Positions 28,895 through 37,913 of a stretch of 64,000 bases of DNA are shown here, in pieces; within the stretch, counting starts at the first letter, position 1; every line of letters begins with the position of its first letter. Below the pieces are notes generated by a model. The model had not been told where the DNA came from, made no database searches, and was given only the letters and a program-made list of their open reading frames with translations. The DNA is from Gemmatimonadota bacterium. Its GTDB lineage: Bacteria; Latescibacterota; UBA2968; GCA-2709665. The translations under genes were made by a program, and so were the position numbers. The DNA lies in contig JAPPJY010000017.1 of NCBI GenBank assembly GCA_028874335.1, positions 1-64,000 on the forward strand, written 5' to 3'.

Positions 28895-29167
28895 TGCGTT
28901 TCCTTTAGAAAACCGCAACGAAAAATAGCGTTGTGAACTGTCTCACCGTCTTCCAGCGTATTCCGTAAAAGGGGCGCAGGCGAGCGAATGAAAATGGAAC
29001 GACCAGCGTCCAACTGTCGAATAGCTGCGACGTGGCAATCAGGCAGAATCGGGACGCAAGGATCAATGGCGCTTGGAGAAGTCTCTGCGGAGGGGAAGCA
29101 GGAGGCGAGGGACGGGAAGGTATGACAAGGCCTGTCGATATGCTGTTCTGGCGGGCTGTTGAAGACG
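28895..29167. other. Intergenic region without recognised features
   Basis: About 270 bases between the DUF2283 start and the stop of the next leftward gene. I see no gene, terminator or repeat in it. Confidence 0.5.
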
Positions 29168-29557
29168 TTATTGATGTTGCGAACTATTGCTGTTCGAGTT
29201 TTCCGTCGTTTTGTTGTGAGATTTTTTCCTGCTTTCATACACTCTTTGAGCAAGTTCCTCTGCGGTGGGAGGTGGGTCTTCCTTAAGTGCGGCATCGAGT
29301 ATTTGACTTATTTCCCGGTCCCTTTCCTCCCGTCCTATCTGTTTCATTGCTTGTCCGTAGAACATGTCCTTGAGCTCCAAAATGAAAAAGGTAATGGTGA
29401 TAGAGAAGATGCCGATGGCTGTAATGTCTTGAGCGGCTTTAACGGAGAGAATTGATGTTTCTCGGGTGGCGATATAGCAGATTGTGCTAAGGTAAAATAT
29501 GGGATTGGCGACAGCAACGAACAACTCTCTATCTCGTGCGGAGGGTATGAGGTCCAT
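29168..29557 (-). CDS. Small membrane protein of unknown function
   Basis: A 129-residue protein with two hydrophobic segments (about residues 12-32 and 45-65). A charged helical tail follows (GREERDREISQILDAALKED), ending in a Ser/Asn-rich stretch. No family recognised. A good promoter lies 40-70 bases upstream and closely resembles one before another small membrane protein at 57 kb, which supports it being expressed. No clear ribosome binding site. Confidence 0.6.
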   Translation of the reverse strand: MDLIPSARDRELFVAVANPIFYLSTICYIATRETSILSVKAAQDITAIGIFSITITFFILELKDMFYGQAMKQIGREERDREISQILDAALKEDPPPTAEELAQRVYESRKKSHNKTTENSNSNSSQHQ

Positions 29558-29595
29558 TAAATACCATGGTTGTCTTTTGCGAATCTTTTCAGTAA

Positions 29596-29624
29596 AGACT
29601 ACACAACGGGATTCATCTTGTCAA
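29596..29624 (-). promoter_or_regulatory. Sigma-70 type promoter
   Basis: On the minus strand TTGACA, 17 bases, TAGTCT, aimed at the small membrane protein starting at 29557. The -35 and its upstream bases (CATATGCACTTGACA) are identical to the promoter at 57492-57520, and much of the spacer matches too. Confidence 0.7.
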
Positions 29625-30178
29625 GTGCATATGTGAAAGTTGGGATGAAGGGCAAGCTGGTTCCAGGGAACGGCGAAACAGGGTACGATCAGCGTCCATT
29701 TGCGCTGTCTCTCGACTGACATTTGTTAAACTCACGAATTACTGGTTCATTGCGCCAAACGCGTCTTTCCTTTCTGTTGCAACTGCTTGAACCGGTAGCG
29801 CGAACTGGTAGTTCGCGCCATTGTAGCCGGACCGACGCCTCAAACGTACCAAGCGAACCTCAATCCTTCAACGATAAGCAATCCACAGCTTTCACAACCC
29901 GCGTAGACCGGAGACTATACTGCGTCCAATTGCCGGTTTCATTAGCGTCCAATTGTTGATTAAGATCCCGTCCATTTGTTGGTTAGTTGCGCTTGGCCTG
30001 TCCCTATCGCTCCCACAATTCGCTCAACGGCACCACGAGCATGCGCTTGTCGGCAAGCGGGAGACAAACGCGAACGTCAAGAAGAGTGTCTGTCAACGTC
30101 GCTTCCGGCCGACCACGACGCGGCGTGCCGGCACAACCTCGATTACTGCAACGGCGAAAGCAATCGGCCTTTCACCTG
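29625..30178. other. Intergenic region with a gene remnant
   Basis: No complete gene. On the minus strand, roughly 30132 to 30004, an open frame reads convincingly (RGRPEATLTDTLLDVRV, then PLADKRMLVVPLSELWER, stop) and may be the 3' end of a lost gene that I cannot identify. The rest shows nothing. Confidence 0.35.
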
Positions 30179-31321
30179 TTACGGATTCCCTTTTTCGCCC
30201 GCCAGTGTCGTGACCGCTTCAACCAGCGTATCCAGCTCCGAATCGCTGGTGTAGAACGCCACCGAAATCCGCACACCGGAAGGTGCGTTGATGTTGGTTG
30301 CCCGTTGGGCGATTTGCCAGCGGTTCCGGAGTGCGTCAGAGACTTCGTTCCCATCCATGCCCTCGATGGAGAAAGCGACGATGCAGGTACGGGTTTCGGC
30401 GCGGCGTGAGCCGATGATCCGCACACCGGGAATGGCGTCCAGGCGTTCGCGCAGCGATTCCGCCTTTCGTCCCGCCTCCGCGGCGATGGGCTGCGGCCCG
30501 CCGATGCCGGCCAGGAAATCGAGACCCGCGCCCAGACCCAGGTAGAGCACGCTCGCCGGCGTTCCCGTCTCGTACTGCCGGGCCGTACCATCGGGAGCGT
30601 GCGGTTGCCGCAGCGGCTTCAAGAATTGCTGCGCGCCTTTCCTCACGTAGAGAAAGCCAGTACCCATCGGCGAGAGCAACCACTTGTAGCCGTTGGTGGC
30701 GTAGAAGTCGCCGCCTATTTCATGCAGGTCCACCGGAAACTGCCCGACGGCCTGACAGCCATCCCAGAGCGTAAAAATGCCGCGGGCCCGTGCTAGGCCG
30801 CAGATCTCGCGGGCGGGCAACCGGGTCCCCCAATCCGTCGTGACATGGCTGAAACAGATCAGCCGGGTACGCGGGGTGATCGTCTGCTCCACCCGGTGCA
30901 GAAAAAGGTCTTTATCCTGGTCGATTTCGACCACTTTGACGATCGCCCCTTCACGGTCCGCCAGACCCTGGGCGGCCTGAAGGGGTACCGGATGTTCCTC
31001 ATTGGTTATGAGAACCTCGTCTCCCGGTTGCCACCGCAGCCCGCCGAGTACCATACCGTAACCTTCGCCGGTACTCATCGTCAGCGCGATTTCTCCTGCC
31101 TCGGCTCCGAAGAAGGCGGCGATTCTGGCCGGCAATTCGGCCTCGGCCGCTCTCATTGCGGTGTACCAGTCGCTCGTACTGACACTGCCGCTGCGCAACT
31201 GCTGATAGCCCTCGGCGACCGCCTTGTTCACACTGACCGGCGACAGACCGATTCCAGCGGTGTTAAGGTAAACGCCGTGTTTCAGGCCTGGTATCTGGCC
31301 GCGAATCCACGCGATATCCAT
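30179..31321 (-). CDS. Class V aminotransferase-like PLP enzyme
   Basis: A 380-residue fold-type I PLP enzyme of the class V (cysteine desulfurase/isopenicillin-N epimerase-like) family. YLNTAGIGLSP near residue 18 is the usual start, and YATNGYKWLLSPMGTGFLYV near 215 carries the PLP lysine. IFTLWDGCQAVGQFPVDL holds the cofactor Asp. It lacks a conserved cysteine loop, so desulfurase activity is unlikely. The ATG at 31321 has AAAGGA upstream; the longer frame to 31462 is not supported. Single gene; substrate unknown. Confidence 0.85.
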   Translation of the reverse strand: MDIAWIRGQIPGLKHGVYLNTAGIGLSPVSVNKAVAEGYQQLRSGSVSTSDWYTAMRAAEAELPARIAAFFGAEAGEIALTMSTGEGYGMVLGGLRWQPGDEVLITNEEHPVPLQAAQGLADREGAIVKVVEIDQDKDLFLHRVEQTITPRTRLICFSHVTTDWGTRLPAREICGLARARGIFTLWDGCQAVGQFPVDLHEIGGDFYATNGYKWLLSPMGTGFLYVRKGAQQFLKPLRQPHAPDGTARQYETGTPASVLYLGLGAGLDFLAGIGGPQPIAAEAGRKAESLRERLDAIPGVRIIGSRRAETRTCIVAFSIEGMDGNEVSDALRNRWQIAQRATNINAPSGVRISVAFYTSDSELDTLVEAVTTLAGEKGNP

Positions 31322-31476
31322 GGGCTGTCCTTTCTTCCTGACTACGGCGCCAAGCTCGCCGCCAAAGTGGCCGATATCGCTTCTCGTATGAGGAAGCGCC
31401 GACCAGCGACAAACCGAGATCAAGCCACCTGGTGGAGGCATTCGATACCGGCTGTCGCGCAATCACGTCGCAATCA

Positions 31477-31926
31477 CACCCCCCTTGAGGGGGAGTCGCA
31501 GAAGCTCGTAATACCCGGATATCACGACATCGGCCACGAGCGCGACGCGATCCACCACCATCCGGAGCGAGGGCATCCTGCCCTCGAACTTCGCCTCACC
31601 CATCAATGTCCGCACCAGGGGATCATTGCTTGCTTTGCATTCGAAATCATATAAGGAATGAAGGCGCCAAGGCCTCGCGATTCAGCCGTCGAGGGCAGGA
31701 TGCCCTCGCTCCCGGGAACGCCGATCGGTACAACTGCTCCATTGTCAGTCTTCGAGGGAACTCCCTGGCGTGGCTTCGCTATATTCAACCGCAACCAAAT
31801 AGATGGCTGGTAACCCGCGCGCCCGTTGGATGGACCATTCACTCCCCCCTTGAGGGGAAGTCGCAGAAGCCGAGCCGTTCCCTGAGCTTGTCGAAGGGCC
31901 GGCGAAGGCTAATGCGGTGGGGGGAC
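31477..31926. repeat. Cluster of dispersed repeats, including MITE-like copy 2
   Basis: Bases 31477-31508 and 31844-31926 are copies of the CCCCCTTGAGGGGGAGTCGC family. Between them, 31560-31724 is the 160-bp MITE-like element of 18915-19073 in the opposite orientation, from GGAGCGAGGGCATCCTGCCC to CGAGGGCAGGATGCCCTCGC with a matching middle. No gene lies in 31322-31976. This cluster marks the left edge of the defence island. Confidence 0.78.
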
Positions 31927-31976
31927 TACAAAACCATACAGTATGCATACAACAGCCAAGCCAAATGCCGAAACAT

Positions 31977-32213
31977 TCAGGCGAGGGACGCATACTCGTA
32001 CACCAGGGTCTCAATGGTTCGAAAGGGACGGCATCGCTCCCACACCACTCGCTGCAAGCGCTCGACAGTCTCCGGTGAGAAGTGCTTCTCGCCCGTCTCG
32101 ACGTTGACTCACGCAGGGACGTTTTCGATGAGGAAGAGCCGTCCATCGAACTCAATGTGGTAGGCCACCTTTTCTTCCACCAGTGTCTCATTCCATGTGC
32201 GGTCTTCAGCCAT
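31977..32213 (-). pseudogene. YgiT-like small gene, copy A, with nonsense mutation
   Basis: The frame matches the intact copy at 42992-43228 along all 78 codons (ETLVEEKVAYHIEFDGRLFL, IENVPA, VNVETGEKHFSPETVERLQ). Codon 35 is TGA at 32111-32109 where the intact copy has CGA (Arg). Only 34 residues would be made. Like the intact copy, the ATG overlaps the end of the upstream AlbA_2 gene by eight bases. The family resembles the C-terminal part of YgiT/MqsA antitoxins (VPA...G..FSPE) but lacks their zinc cysteines. Confidence 0.8.
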
Positions 32214-33756
32214 CGTCCGCTCCCAACTCCGCCAGAAGCCGCCGTCCCTTGTCCGTCAGCCGGTATTTCTGCTTGCTGCTGGTCGGTTTGTCCGGTACGG
32301 TCATTTCCAGCCATCCCGCTTCCATTAACGGCTTAAGGTAGTTTGCCCGAAAAGTCTTCCGGTGTTTCAATTCAAGGAACTCCATAATCTCATTTGCAAA
32401 GCGGGATCGCCTGCAATGCCAGACAACTTGTGCGGTGACTTGTGCGGTGACTTGTGCGGTCAGGTCCTCCAGGGCGTCCGAAAGCATATATAACATATTG
32501 TCTGAAAGTGTGTTAGAGTCTTCTTGTAGATTTCTATCAACTTGTGCGGTGACCTGGTGCCGACCTGGTACCGACCTGGTACCGACCTGGTACCGACCTG
32601 GTGCAGACCTGTCATCAGCCACCTGCAGGGACTCGGTCACCGGCCGCCTGAAGGTCGTCGTCACCCACGAGCCTGACACTTCGATCAGCGGTTCCGGAAC
32701 CCCGTGTTCGCGGCACAGGTCACGGATGCGCCGGATGCCGGAACCGATCCTCTCCACCGCGTCCATGCGGTGCAGGATGCCGAACAGCAGTGGATTACGT
32801 GGATTACTCTTCACACCCAAATCCGCTTCCGTCATTCCGGCGGGCAACCCACCCGGGCTTACGATTTCCAGCCGGTCGTTGAACAGGTAAATCTGTACAT
32901 TGGCGGTGGACCTGTAGTCGCGATGGGCCAAAGCGTTGACAACCGCCTCGCGAATGGCCTCTTCGGGCAATTCCGGGCGCTCCTCCCTCCTTACGTGCTT
33001 AATGATGTACTCCACGTTGATTTTGGAGAGAATCCAGGTCATTACCTCTACAATCATCGAATAGACGTCGCCGTGGAAGTCGCGCCTGTCCAGAATGCGG
33101 ACCTTGTCAGTACCCATAAACAGCGCGCACGCGACGTCGGCGCTGACGTTGAACTTTCGGATGTCGCGGGCCAGCAACCAGGCGCCGGCGTGTGTCATCC
33201 GGCCATCTTCATCCATCAGGTGCAGGTTACGGAGCGCGGTCTCCAGATCCATATCCTCGGGAATCTTGGCGCGGCGTTGAAACAGGGACCAGTTCTCATC
33301 ATCAAGGTCATTCTCTAATGAAAACCTGTCACACGCGGTTTCGTCGAAGTGGATCAGCCCTTCCTTGTAGAAGAATTCCCGAATCTCCTCACGCGACATC
33401 TGCTGACTGCTTGCCCCTTCGCGGATGAAGAACTTGCCGCCGAAAGAGTACGGCTTGCTGTGCTGCGCGGGTACGGTTACACAGAGTACGGCATCCACGC
33501 TTTCGATCTCCACCGCGATGGGCGGCTCAGCGCTACGGGCAATCGTCTGGACCTGGGACTTCAAGCGGTTGTGGTTCGAAACACCGCGGATTCCGCCGTC
33601 GTCGGCAATGCCGATCAGGATCACGCCTCCCGTGGCATTGGCAAAGGCGCATATCTCACGTCCGAGATCGGAAGTGACAGATCGTTTGAACTCAATGGTG
33701 TAGCCTTCACCAAGAATAGTCAGTTGAGCGAGGGTCTTTGGGTTCATATTGATCAT
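32206..33756 (-). CDS. AlbA_2 (Schlafen-type) ATP-binding protein, copy A, full length
   Basis: A 516-residue protein. The N-terminal AlbA_2 domain (about residues 10-130) has YTIEFKRSVTSDLGREICAF then ANATGGVILIGIADDG. A middle region follows, with a HATPase_c_4-like part (EAIREAVVNALAHRDYRSTA, SPGGLP, then RMDAVERIGSGIRRIRDLC) at about 260-375. A repetitive linker rich in TAQV leads to a C-terminal winged helix (about 435-510) ending in YRLTDKGRRLLAELG. Such proteins are putative regulators or nucleic-acid-binding effectors found in defence islands. The linker contains an 11-bp tandem repeat (32551-32605). The gene is coupled to the broken YgiT-like copy A. Related copies lie at 37.9, 42.7, 43.2 and 58.8 kb. 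Confidence 0.85.
   Translation of the reverse strand: MINMNPKTLAQLTILGEGYTIEFKRSVTSDLGREICAFANATGGVILIGIADDGGIRGVSNHNRLKSQVQTIARSAEPPIAVEIESVDAVLCVTVPAQHSKPYSFGGKFFIREGASSQQMSREEIREFFYKEGLIHFDETACDRFSLENDLDDENWSLFQRRAKIPEDMDLETALRNLHLMDEDGRMTHAGAWLLARDIRKFNVSADVACALFMGTDKVRILDRRDFHGDVYSMIVEVMTWILSKINVEYIIKHVRREERPELPEEAIREAVVNALAHRDYRSTANVQIYLFNDRLEIVSPGGLPAGMTEADLGVKSNPRNPLLFGILHRMDAVERIGSGIRRIRDLCREHGVPEPLIEVSGSWVTTTFRRPVTESLQVADDRSAPGRYQVGTRSVPGRHQVTAQVDRNLQEDSNTLSDNMLYMLSDALEDLTAQVTAQVTAQVVWHCRRSRFANEIMEFLELKHRKTFRANYLKPLMEAGWLEMTVPDKPTSSKQKYRLTDKGRRLLAELGADDG
32425..32460 (+). repeat. 12-bp tandem repeat coding TAQV
   Basis: Three direct copies of ACTTGTGCGGTG, encoding the TAQVTAQVTAQV linker on the minus strand. 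Paralogous fragments at 38.1, 42.7 and 43.4 kb have two copies. A 12-bp unit changes length but not frame. Confidence 0.8.
32551..32611 (+). repeat. 11-bp tandem repeat inside AlbA_2 copy A
   Basis: Five units of GACCTGGTACC (first and last end GTGCC and GTGCA) and a partial sixth, GACCTG. Each unit shifts the frame by two, so the number of units decides whether the C-terminal domain is read. Copy B has a single unit at 43553-43563 and is out of frame. Confidence 0.88.
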
Positions 33757-34029
33757 TGCCCGTTTTTATGCCGGGTGATCGGTGATGAATCTCTGCACGA
33801 AATTATGGGCATCTTTGACATCATCGGGGTCAGTCGTTGAAACCACGCCGTGGGACGCACCGTTGCGAAGATCGCTGCTGGATTGGATGCGTCGCCAGAC
33901 CGATTGACATTTGCCGCGGCGATTTTGTTTTTCCTACCGCACGCCGACCCTCCTCTTGCAAACTCTTAGCCACCTATCCACGACCTAATCGACTCATCAC
34001 TCGCTTGCATCCTATCTCGAACACGCGCC

Positions 34030-35061
34030 TCAAGCCTTCCCTTCAAGAACATCATTGTCTATGTCGATGCGGCGATACCAGATGGGTAAGCCGTATTTTT
34101 GGCGCAGAAGATCGAGGTAAGACTTGCTGTCCGAATCCAACTCCGCTTCACCGACCACGATCATTTCGCTTGCGCGGTCAGCCGAAGGCCAGTGGCAATA
34201 TTCGATCAGTTGGCCCAGTGCGGCGCGGACGCCCGACCTAACGGTGGAGGCAACCTTGACTTCGTAGAATGTCTCCTTGCCGTTGCATCGCACGGCGGCG
34301 TCAACCCGGACCCCTAAAGCGAGGGGACGCTCCATTTGGACGTTGTCGTCACCGGCTTCTTGGCACAGGCGCTTATACAACGCCAATTGGAGTGTATTGT
34401 GCCGCAGGGCCACGTCTACCGTCTGTCCTGCCTGGCGTGCGGCAGTTTTTTTGATGAAGCTCGGGCACCCTGGTTTGAGATCCGGCGTTGATGTAGACGG
34501 CGGAACCTCTTCTTCACCCTCGACATACCGATACAGAGGGAGCAGCCTATCGAAGACGCTCAGAATTTCCCTAACATCCAAATCATCGTGTGCGACCCTT
34601 GCACCCAACATGATGAAGACGCCTGACTTCATCAATTCATCTGGAATTGAACCGACCGCACGATCCTCGCTTCGGTGTTTCTCGTCGTCGTGGTGCCACA
34701 TGACAAAACCGGGAAAGTCTTCCGAGTTTTCATTCACATATCTGTTGAATCGACAGATTTTCGGAATCATCGGTTCAAGCCTTGGTAGCGTTTGGCTGGT
34801 CTTAAGTGAAAACGCGACCCCATATCGAATCATCTCGCCCTCCTCACGTTGCTCTAAACCAATGTTGAACTGTATCTCCTTTCCTTTTCGACTTCCAAGG
34901 TGAAAGGCGTATCCGTCGTGGATCGATTGGGGTCCGAATATATGGCGTCGTGCATGCTTTAGGCCGCGCAGACGTTTCCTTATCTCCTGAAGATTCCCAA
35001 TCTCGAAATCTTCATCGATAGCGTGGCGATTTAGTACATAGGCAAGCTCAGGAATCGTCAT
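34030..35061 (-). CDS. Probable PD-(D/E)XK nuclease-fold protein
   Basis: A 343-residue protein. The N-terminal 190 residues match no family I know; they include a HWGS-free, charged globular region (FHLGSRKGKEIQFNIGLEQR, FVMWHHDDEKHRSEDRA). The C-terminal part looks like a restriction-endonuclease fold: LALYKRLCQEAG, then LGVRVDAAVRCNGKETFYEV followed by KVA (Asp and the E-x-K pair), then GQLIEYCHW, a Q-x-x-x-Y motif as in RecB-like nucleases. It may be a type IV-like or single-protein defence nuclease (inference). It lies between two AlbA_2 genes, all transcribed leftward. Bases 33757-34029 hold nothing recognised. Confidence 0.6.
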   Translation of the reverse strand: MTIPELAYVLNRHAIDEDFEIGNLQEIRKRLRGLKHARRHIFGPQSIHDGYAFHLGSRKGKEIQFNIGLEQREEGEMIRYGVAFSLKTSQTLPRLEPMIPKICRFNRYVNENSEDFPGFVMWHHDDEKHRSEDRAVGSIPDELMKSGVFIMLGARVAHDDLDVREILSVFDRLLPLYRYVEGEEEVPPSTSTPDLKPGCPSFIKKTAARQAGQTVDVALRHNTLQLALYKRLCQEAGDDNVQMERPLALGVRVDAAVRCNGKETFYEVKVASTVRSGVRAALGQLIEYCHWPSADRASEMIVVGEAELDSDSKSYLDLLRQKYGLPIWYRRIDIDNDVLEGKA

Positions 35062-35363
35062 ACTTCCTCTGTTTCCATCCAGGTTTGACTAAAGGGATGT
35101 GATTCGTTCTAGCTATGCCAGGATTCGCTCAATATCAGGATACCTGTTTCCTGGCGCGCCTTCCAGCAAACGAGGTTCAGGCATACGTGAGAACACGCTT
35201 GACACGGTACGTCGATGTTACCTCAACATGGTCCAAAGGTTACGCATCTTACATCTCGTCGTCTCCATGATCAGGACTGTAGATCGTCCATACCCATCAG
35301 TTTATCTACGCCAATGAGGTTCTTCGCCGTGATCTCGTCAATCACACTGTCTTGTGCGAAATG

Positions 35364-36671
35364 TCAATGTGAAATCACGAACTCTTCCGTGTCGCTGTGA
35401 ACGTATTCCCCCAACCAACTCCAAAAATCCTGTTTAAATCTCGACAGAAGAGAGGTGGGAGTTTCTTCGCCGTTCAGCGAATAAAGGGGGAATTTTGCGC
35501 TCAAGCCTTCCGGGACAACGATGTCCATACGTGTAAGACCGCCGTCACTCGTTGCCGCAGGATCTATAGCCCTGACAACACGTTCATGTTGTTTACCTAT
35601 CCGAACCGAATCTCCCATAACGTGTATTTCTACCTCGAGACCATATTCAGCCATCGGCGCGAATGACCGGCTTCTAACATGGTTAGTCCATACAACCGTA
35701 TTGGCAAACAAGACCAGAGGCAAATCAGGATCGAGAATTGATGTGTGATTACATGCGGCAAAGCCCAACTCCACCATTCCATCGCAATGAAGTTCCTGGT
35801 AGTTCAATGACTGTTGCTTATATGGACTACGATCACTCTCTACCCGGGCGCCGCGCAGAACCGGCCTCCGGTACAGAGGGGGAAGGTCTGGCCGATTTAC
35901 CAATTCCCGATCGCCACCAGGCCTTCTTGAGATTACCCTACACCACGGAGTGTAAAGTTCATCCAAAATTCCCTGTTGGTTGCAAACGCGATCGAACCTG
36001 ATTTCCTCTCCAACCGGTAAAGCGGTTAACCGCAATCCGTACGAATCATCAGGGGTTTGCAGCCTGTTAAGTTCACGCCGGAAGCGCTCCGATCGTTCAG
36101 CAAGTCGTTTTTCAAAGCGTTCCAAACCCCTGGATATGTTCAGCGTCATATCCTGGATCTCCCGCATTGTCATACTTTCACATCGATCTGCTCGGCGAAT
36201 CGTACAATTGCGAGTGCGCGTAACACGATGGGGCGCGAGACGTGATCGTCCAATGCGTACAATAACGACACCACTATCGCCGTCTGTTGGCACGCCAAAC
36301 ACTTCTATGCTTGGGATATTGGGTTCCACGCAATCGCGAAATTTCAGTTTGAAGCGTTCGGCTAACTCAACGCATCGCGGGACCGGCGTTATTTCAGCCG
36401 CTACGGGAGGATTGGAATTGGACTCTCTGATACCGATCAACAATGCACCGCCATGAGCATTTGCAAATGCGATGGCCTCCTCCAGAATCGCGTCCCGCGC
36501 TCCTTCGCCAACTTGATCCTCCCCGAGAATCCAGGGATCGGGTGAACTGGCCCGCCTGCGGAGACTTTCTTTGAATTCGATCTGGTCGCCCTCAGGGACA
36601 TCCATTTCGATGAGAGCCTGAATGTCATCGATGGCAATTTGATCCGCAGGTTTCGAAATTACGTTGAACAT
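35364..36671 (-). CDS. AlbA_2 (Schlafen-type) domain protein, second type
   Basis: A 435-residue protein with an N-terminal AlbA_2 domain (GDQIEFKESLRRR, ILEEAIAFANAHGGALLIGI, IVRIGRSRLAPHRV, about residues 25-170). A coiled stretch (residues 185-210: RFEKRLAERSERFRRELNRL) and an unassigned C-terminal half follow. It lacks the HATPase and winged-helix parts of copies A and B, so it is a different subtype. The same frame continues after its TGA stop for 30 sense codons (35363-35274: HFAQDSVIDEITAKNLIGVD and on) to the next stop at 35271, and that extension also reads like protein. It could be a tail lost to a nonsense mutation. Confidence 0.75.
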   Translation of the reverse strand: MFNVISKPADQIAIDDIQALIEMDVPEGDQIEFKESLRRRASSPDPWILGEDQVGEGARDAILEEAIAFANAHGGALLIGIRESNSNPPVAAEITPVPRCVELAERFKLKFRDCVEPNIPSIEVFGVPTDGDSGVVIVRIGRSRLAPHRVTRTRNCTIRRADRCESMTMREIQDMTLNISRGLERFEKRLAERSERFRRELNRLQTPDDSYGLRLTALPVGEEIRFDRVCNQQGILDELYTPWCRVISRRPGGDRELVNRPDLPPLYRRPVLRGARVESDRSPYKQQSLNYQELHCDGMVELGFAACNHTSILDPDLPLVLFANTVVWTNHVRSRSFAPMAEYGLEVEIHVMGDSVRIGKQHERVVRAIDPAATSDGGLTRMDIVVPEGLSAKFPLYSLNGEETPTSLLSRFKQDFWSWLGEYVHSDTEEFVISH

Positions 36672-36694
36672 CGATCTGCGCCCTCATACGGTGA

Positions 36695-36904
36695 CGATAC
36701 CGGTTTGGCACGGTCAAGAGGCTGACGGCACCAAGAAAGAACTTTGCCAACAACGAAGGCAAGGACTACAACAAGGCGTGGCGACAGGTCCGCTACATCT
36801 TTCTCCTCCATCACGCCATCGCCATATCCATCCGCGGAGAGAACTACCGACTGCGACATCGCAGAAACGCGGGACTGTCAACACACACGCAGCAACATAC
36901 CTGA
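36695..36904 (+). pseudogene. IS21-type IstB remnant (C-terminal end)
   Basis: An open stretch without a start, ending at a TGA at 36902. Its last part, FLLHHAIAISIRGENYRLRH then RRNAGL, matches the conserved C-terminus of IstB ATPases of IS21 elements (LLHHA...IRG.SYR.R.....GL). The upstream half does not match and no istA is present. It is a small relic of an insertion sequence between two leftward island genes. Bases 36905-37151 hold nothing recognised. Confidence 0.45.
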
Positions 36905-37151
36905 AAAAAGGACCAACTCATGCCACCCTGATCCATTCACCAATCTGTCTATCGTGTCCAATTCTAAACCGGCGCTTTTGTCAAAAACAGAACTGTTGTG
37001 TTGACACCGGCACGGTTTTTCCCAAATCAATGGCGACACAAGATATCTGACGATCTGGATTTGACTAAGAAGTCGATGCACTTGCCGCTTTTCGCGGTAG
37101 AGACAGACCTCAAGTTTCTCAATACGAAACCGCGGAATATATAACCGGCTG

Positions 37152-37334
37152 TTAGTGCCTGAGAACCTTATCGAGCCTTTCTTTGAACACCGGATCCATT
37201 CGCTTCTTTGCGACGTGCCAGTCTATGTCAACAGATGGTCTTGCAGCGTGGTTTTGTGCGACGATCAATTCGAGAAGCTCTTTGATTTCCGTCAAATGTC
37301 CTCTGAGCTCATCGGGATACATTGGGCGAGCCAT
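37152..37334 (-). CDS. Small hypothetical protein
   Basis: A 60-residue protein (MARPMYPDELRGHLTEIKEL) starting at 37334 with a strong GGAGG five bases upstream. The first half is an amphipathic helix, the second is basic (HVAKKRMDPVFKERLDKVL). It has the size and charge of a small DNA-binding or antitoxin protein, but no family is recognised. The upstream frame to 37496 is not supported. Bases 37335-37736 show no convincing gene. Confidence 0.55.
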   Translation of the reverse strand: MARPMYPDELRGHLTEIKELLELIVAQNHAARPSVDIDWHVAKKRMDPVFKERLDKVLRH

Positions 37335-37736
37335 AAAAACCTCCAATAGGTAAGTGGATTGTCGCGATACCAGGCACCGCGCGATGATCGGCTCTCGATG
37401 GAGTACCCCTGCAACAGTCGACGGAACGAGTCGACTCCGCGGCATTTGTGGAAATGAAAAACGACCTCGGCAGGCAGGAACGAGAGAGGCCGTCATCGGT
37501 GAGTCAGGTCAACAATCGGGTTTGATTCTCACCGCAACTTAGCGCTGGGACCTCACCCCCGGTTGACTTGGATTCTACGTACAATCCGTCTTCGAATTCC
37601 CCTTCCGAATCGTCCTCTCCGACCAAAGAATTTCGTGGGCCGAGTCTATCCGCATCCTTGGATATACTAACTTCGTACAAGGAAGTCAAGGGCTTGCCGA
37701 AAACGAACCTCATTTTTTCGCAATAGACAACCTAAT

Positions 37737-37913
37737 TTATTGATTTTTCGACTCTTTACGTGAGCCGATCCTCGGAAAACGGATTCCAAAAAGAGAATCA
37801 CATAGCCTGTCGAAAACTTCGTTTCCGATCAGGAAGTGCTGCCAATCGAACTCAATGAGGTAGGTCACCCTTTTTCCAACCAGTGTCTCGTTCCATGCCA
37901 TGCCCTCAGCCAT
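37737..37913 (-). pseudogene. YgiT-like small gene, copy C, chimeric
   Basis: The first 28 or so codons (MAEGMAWNETLVGKRVTYLI, EFDWQHFLI) match the YgiT-like copies A and B. The sequence then becomes unrelated (GNEVFDRLCDSLFGIRF and on) and stops at 58 residues, so the conserved C-terminal core is missing. Confidence 0.6.

Noticed and set aside
32425-32611. Tandem repeats that could be taken for a CRISPR array
   Set aside because: The units are 11 and 12 bp, contiguous and without spacers, inside a coding region; no cas gene is present.
37504-37713. 69-codon minus-strand open frame
   Set aside because: No ribosome binding site, no family similarity, and composition typical of non-coding DNA around it.
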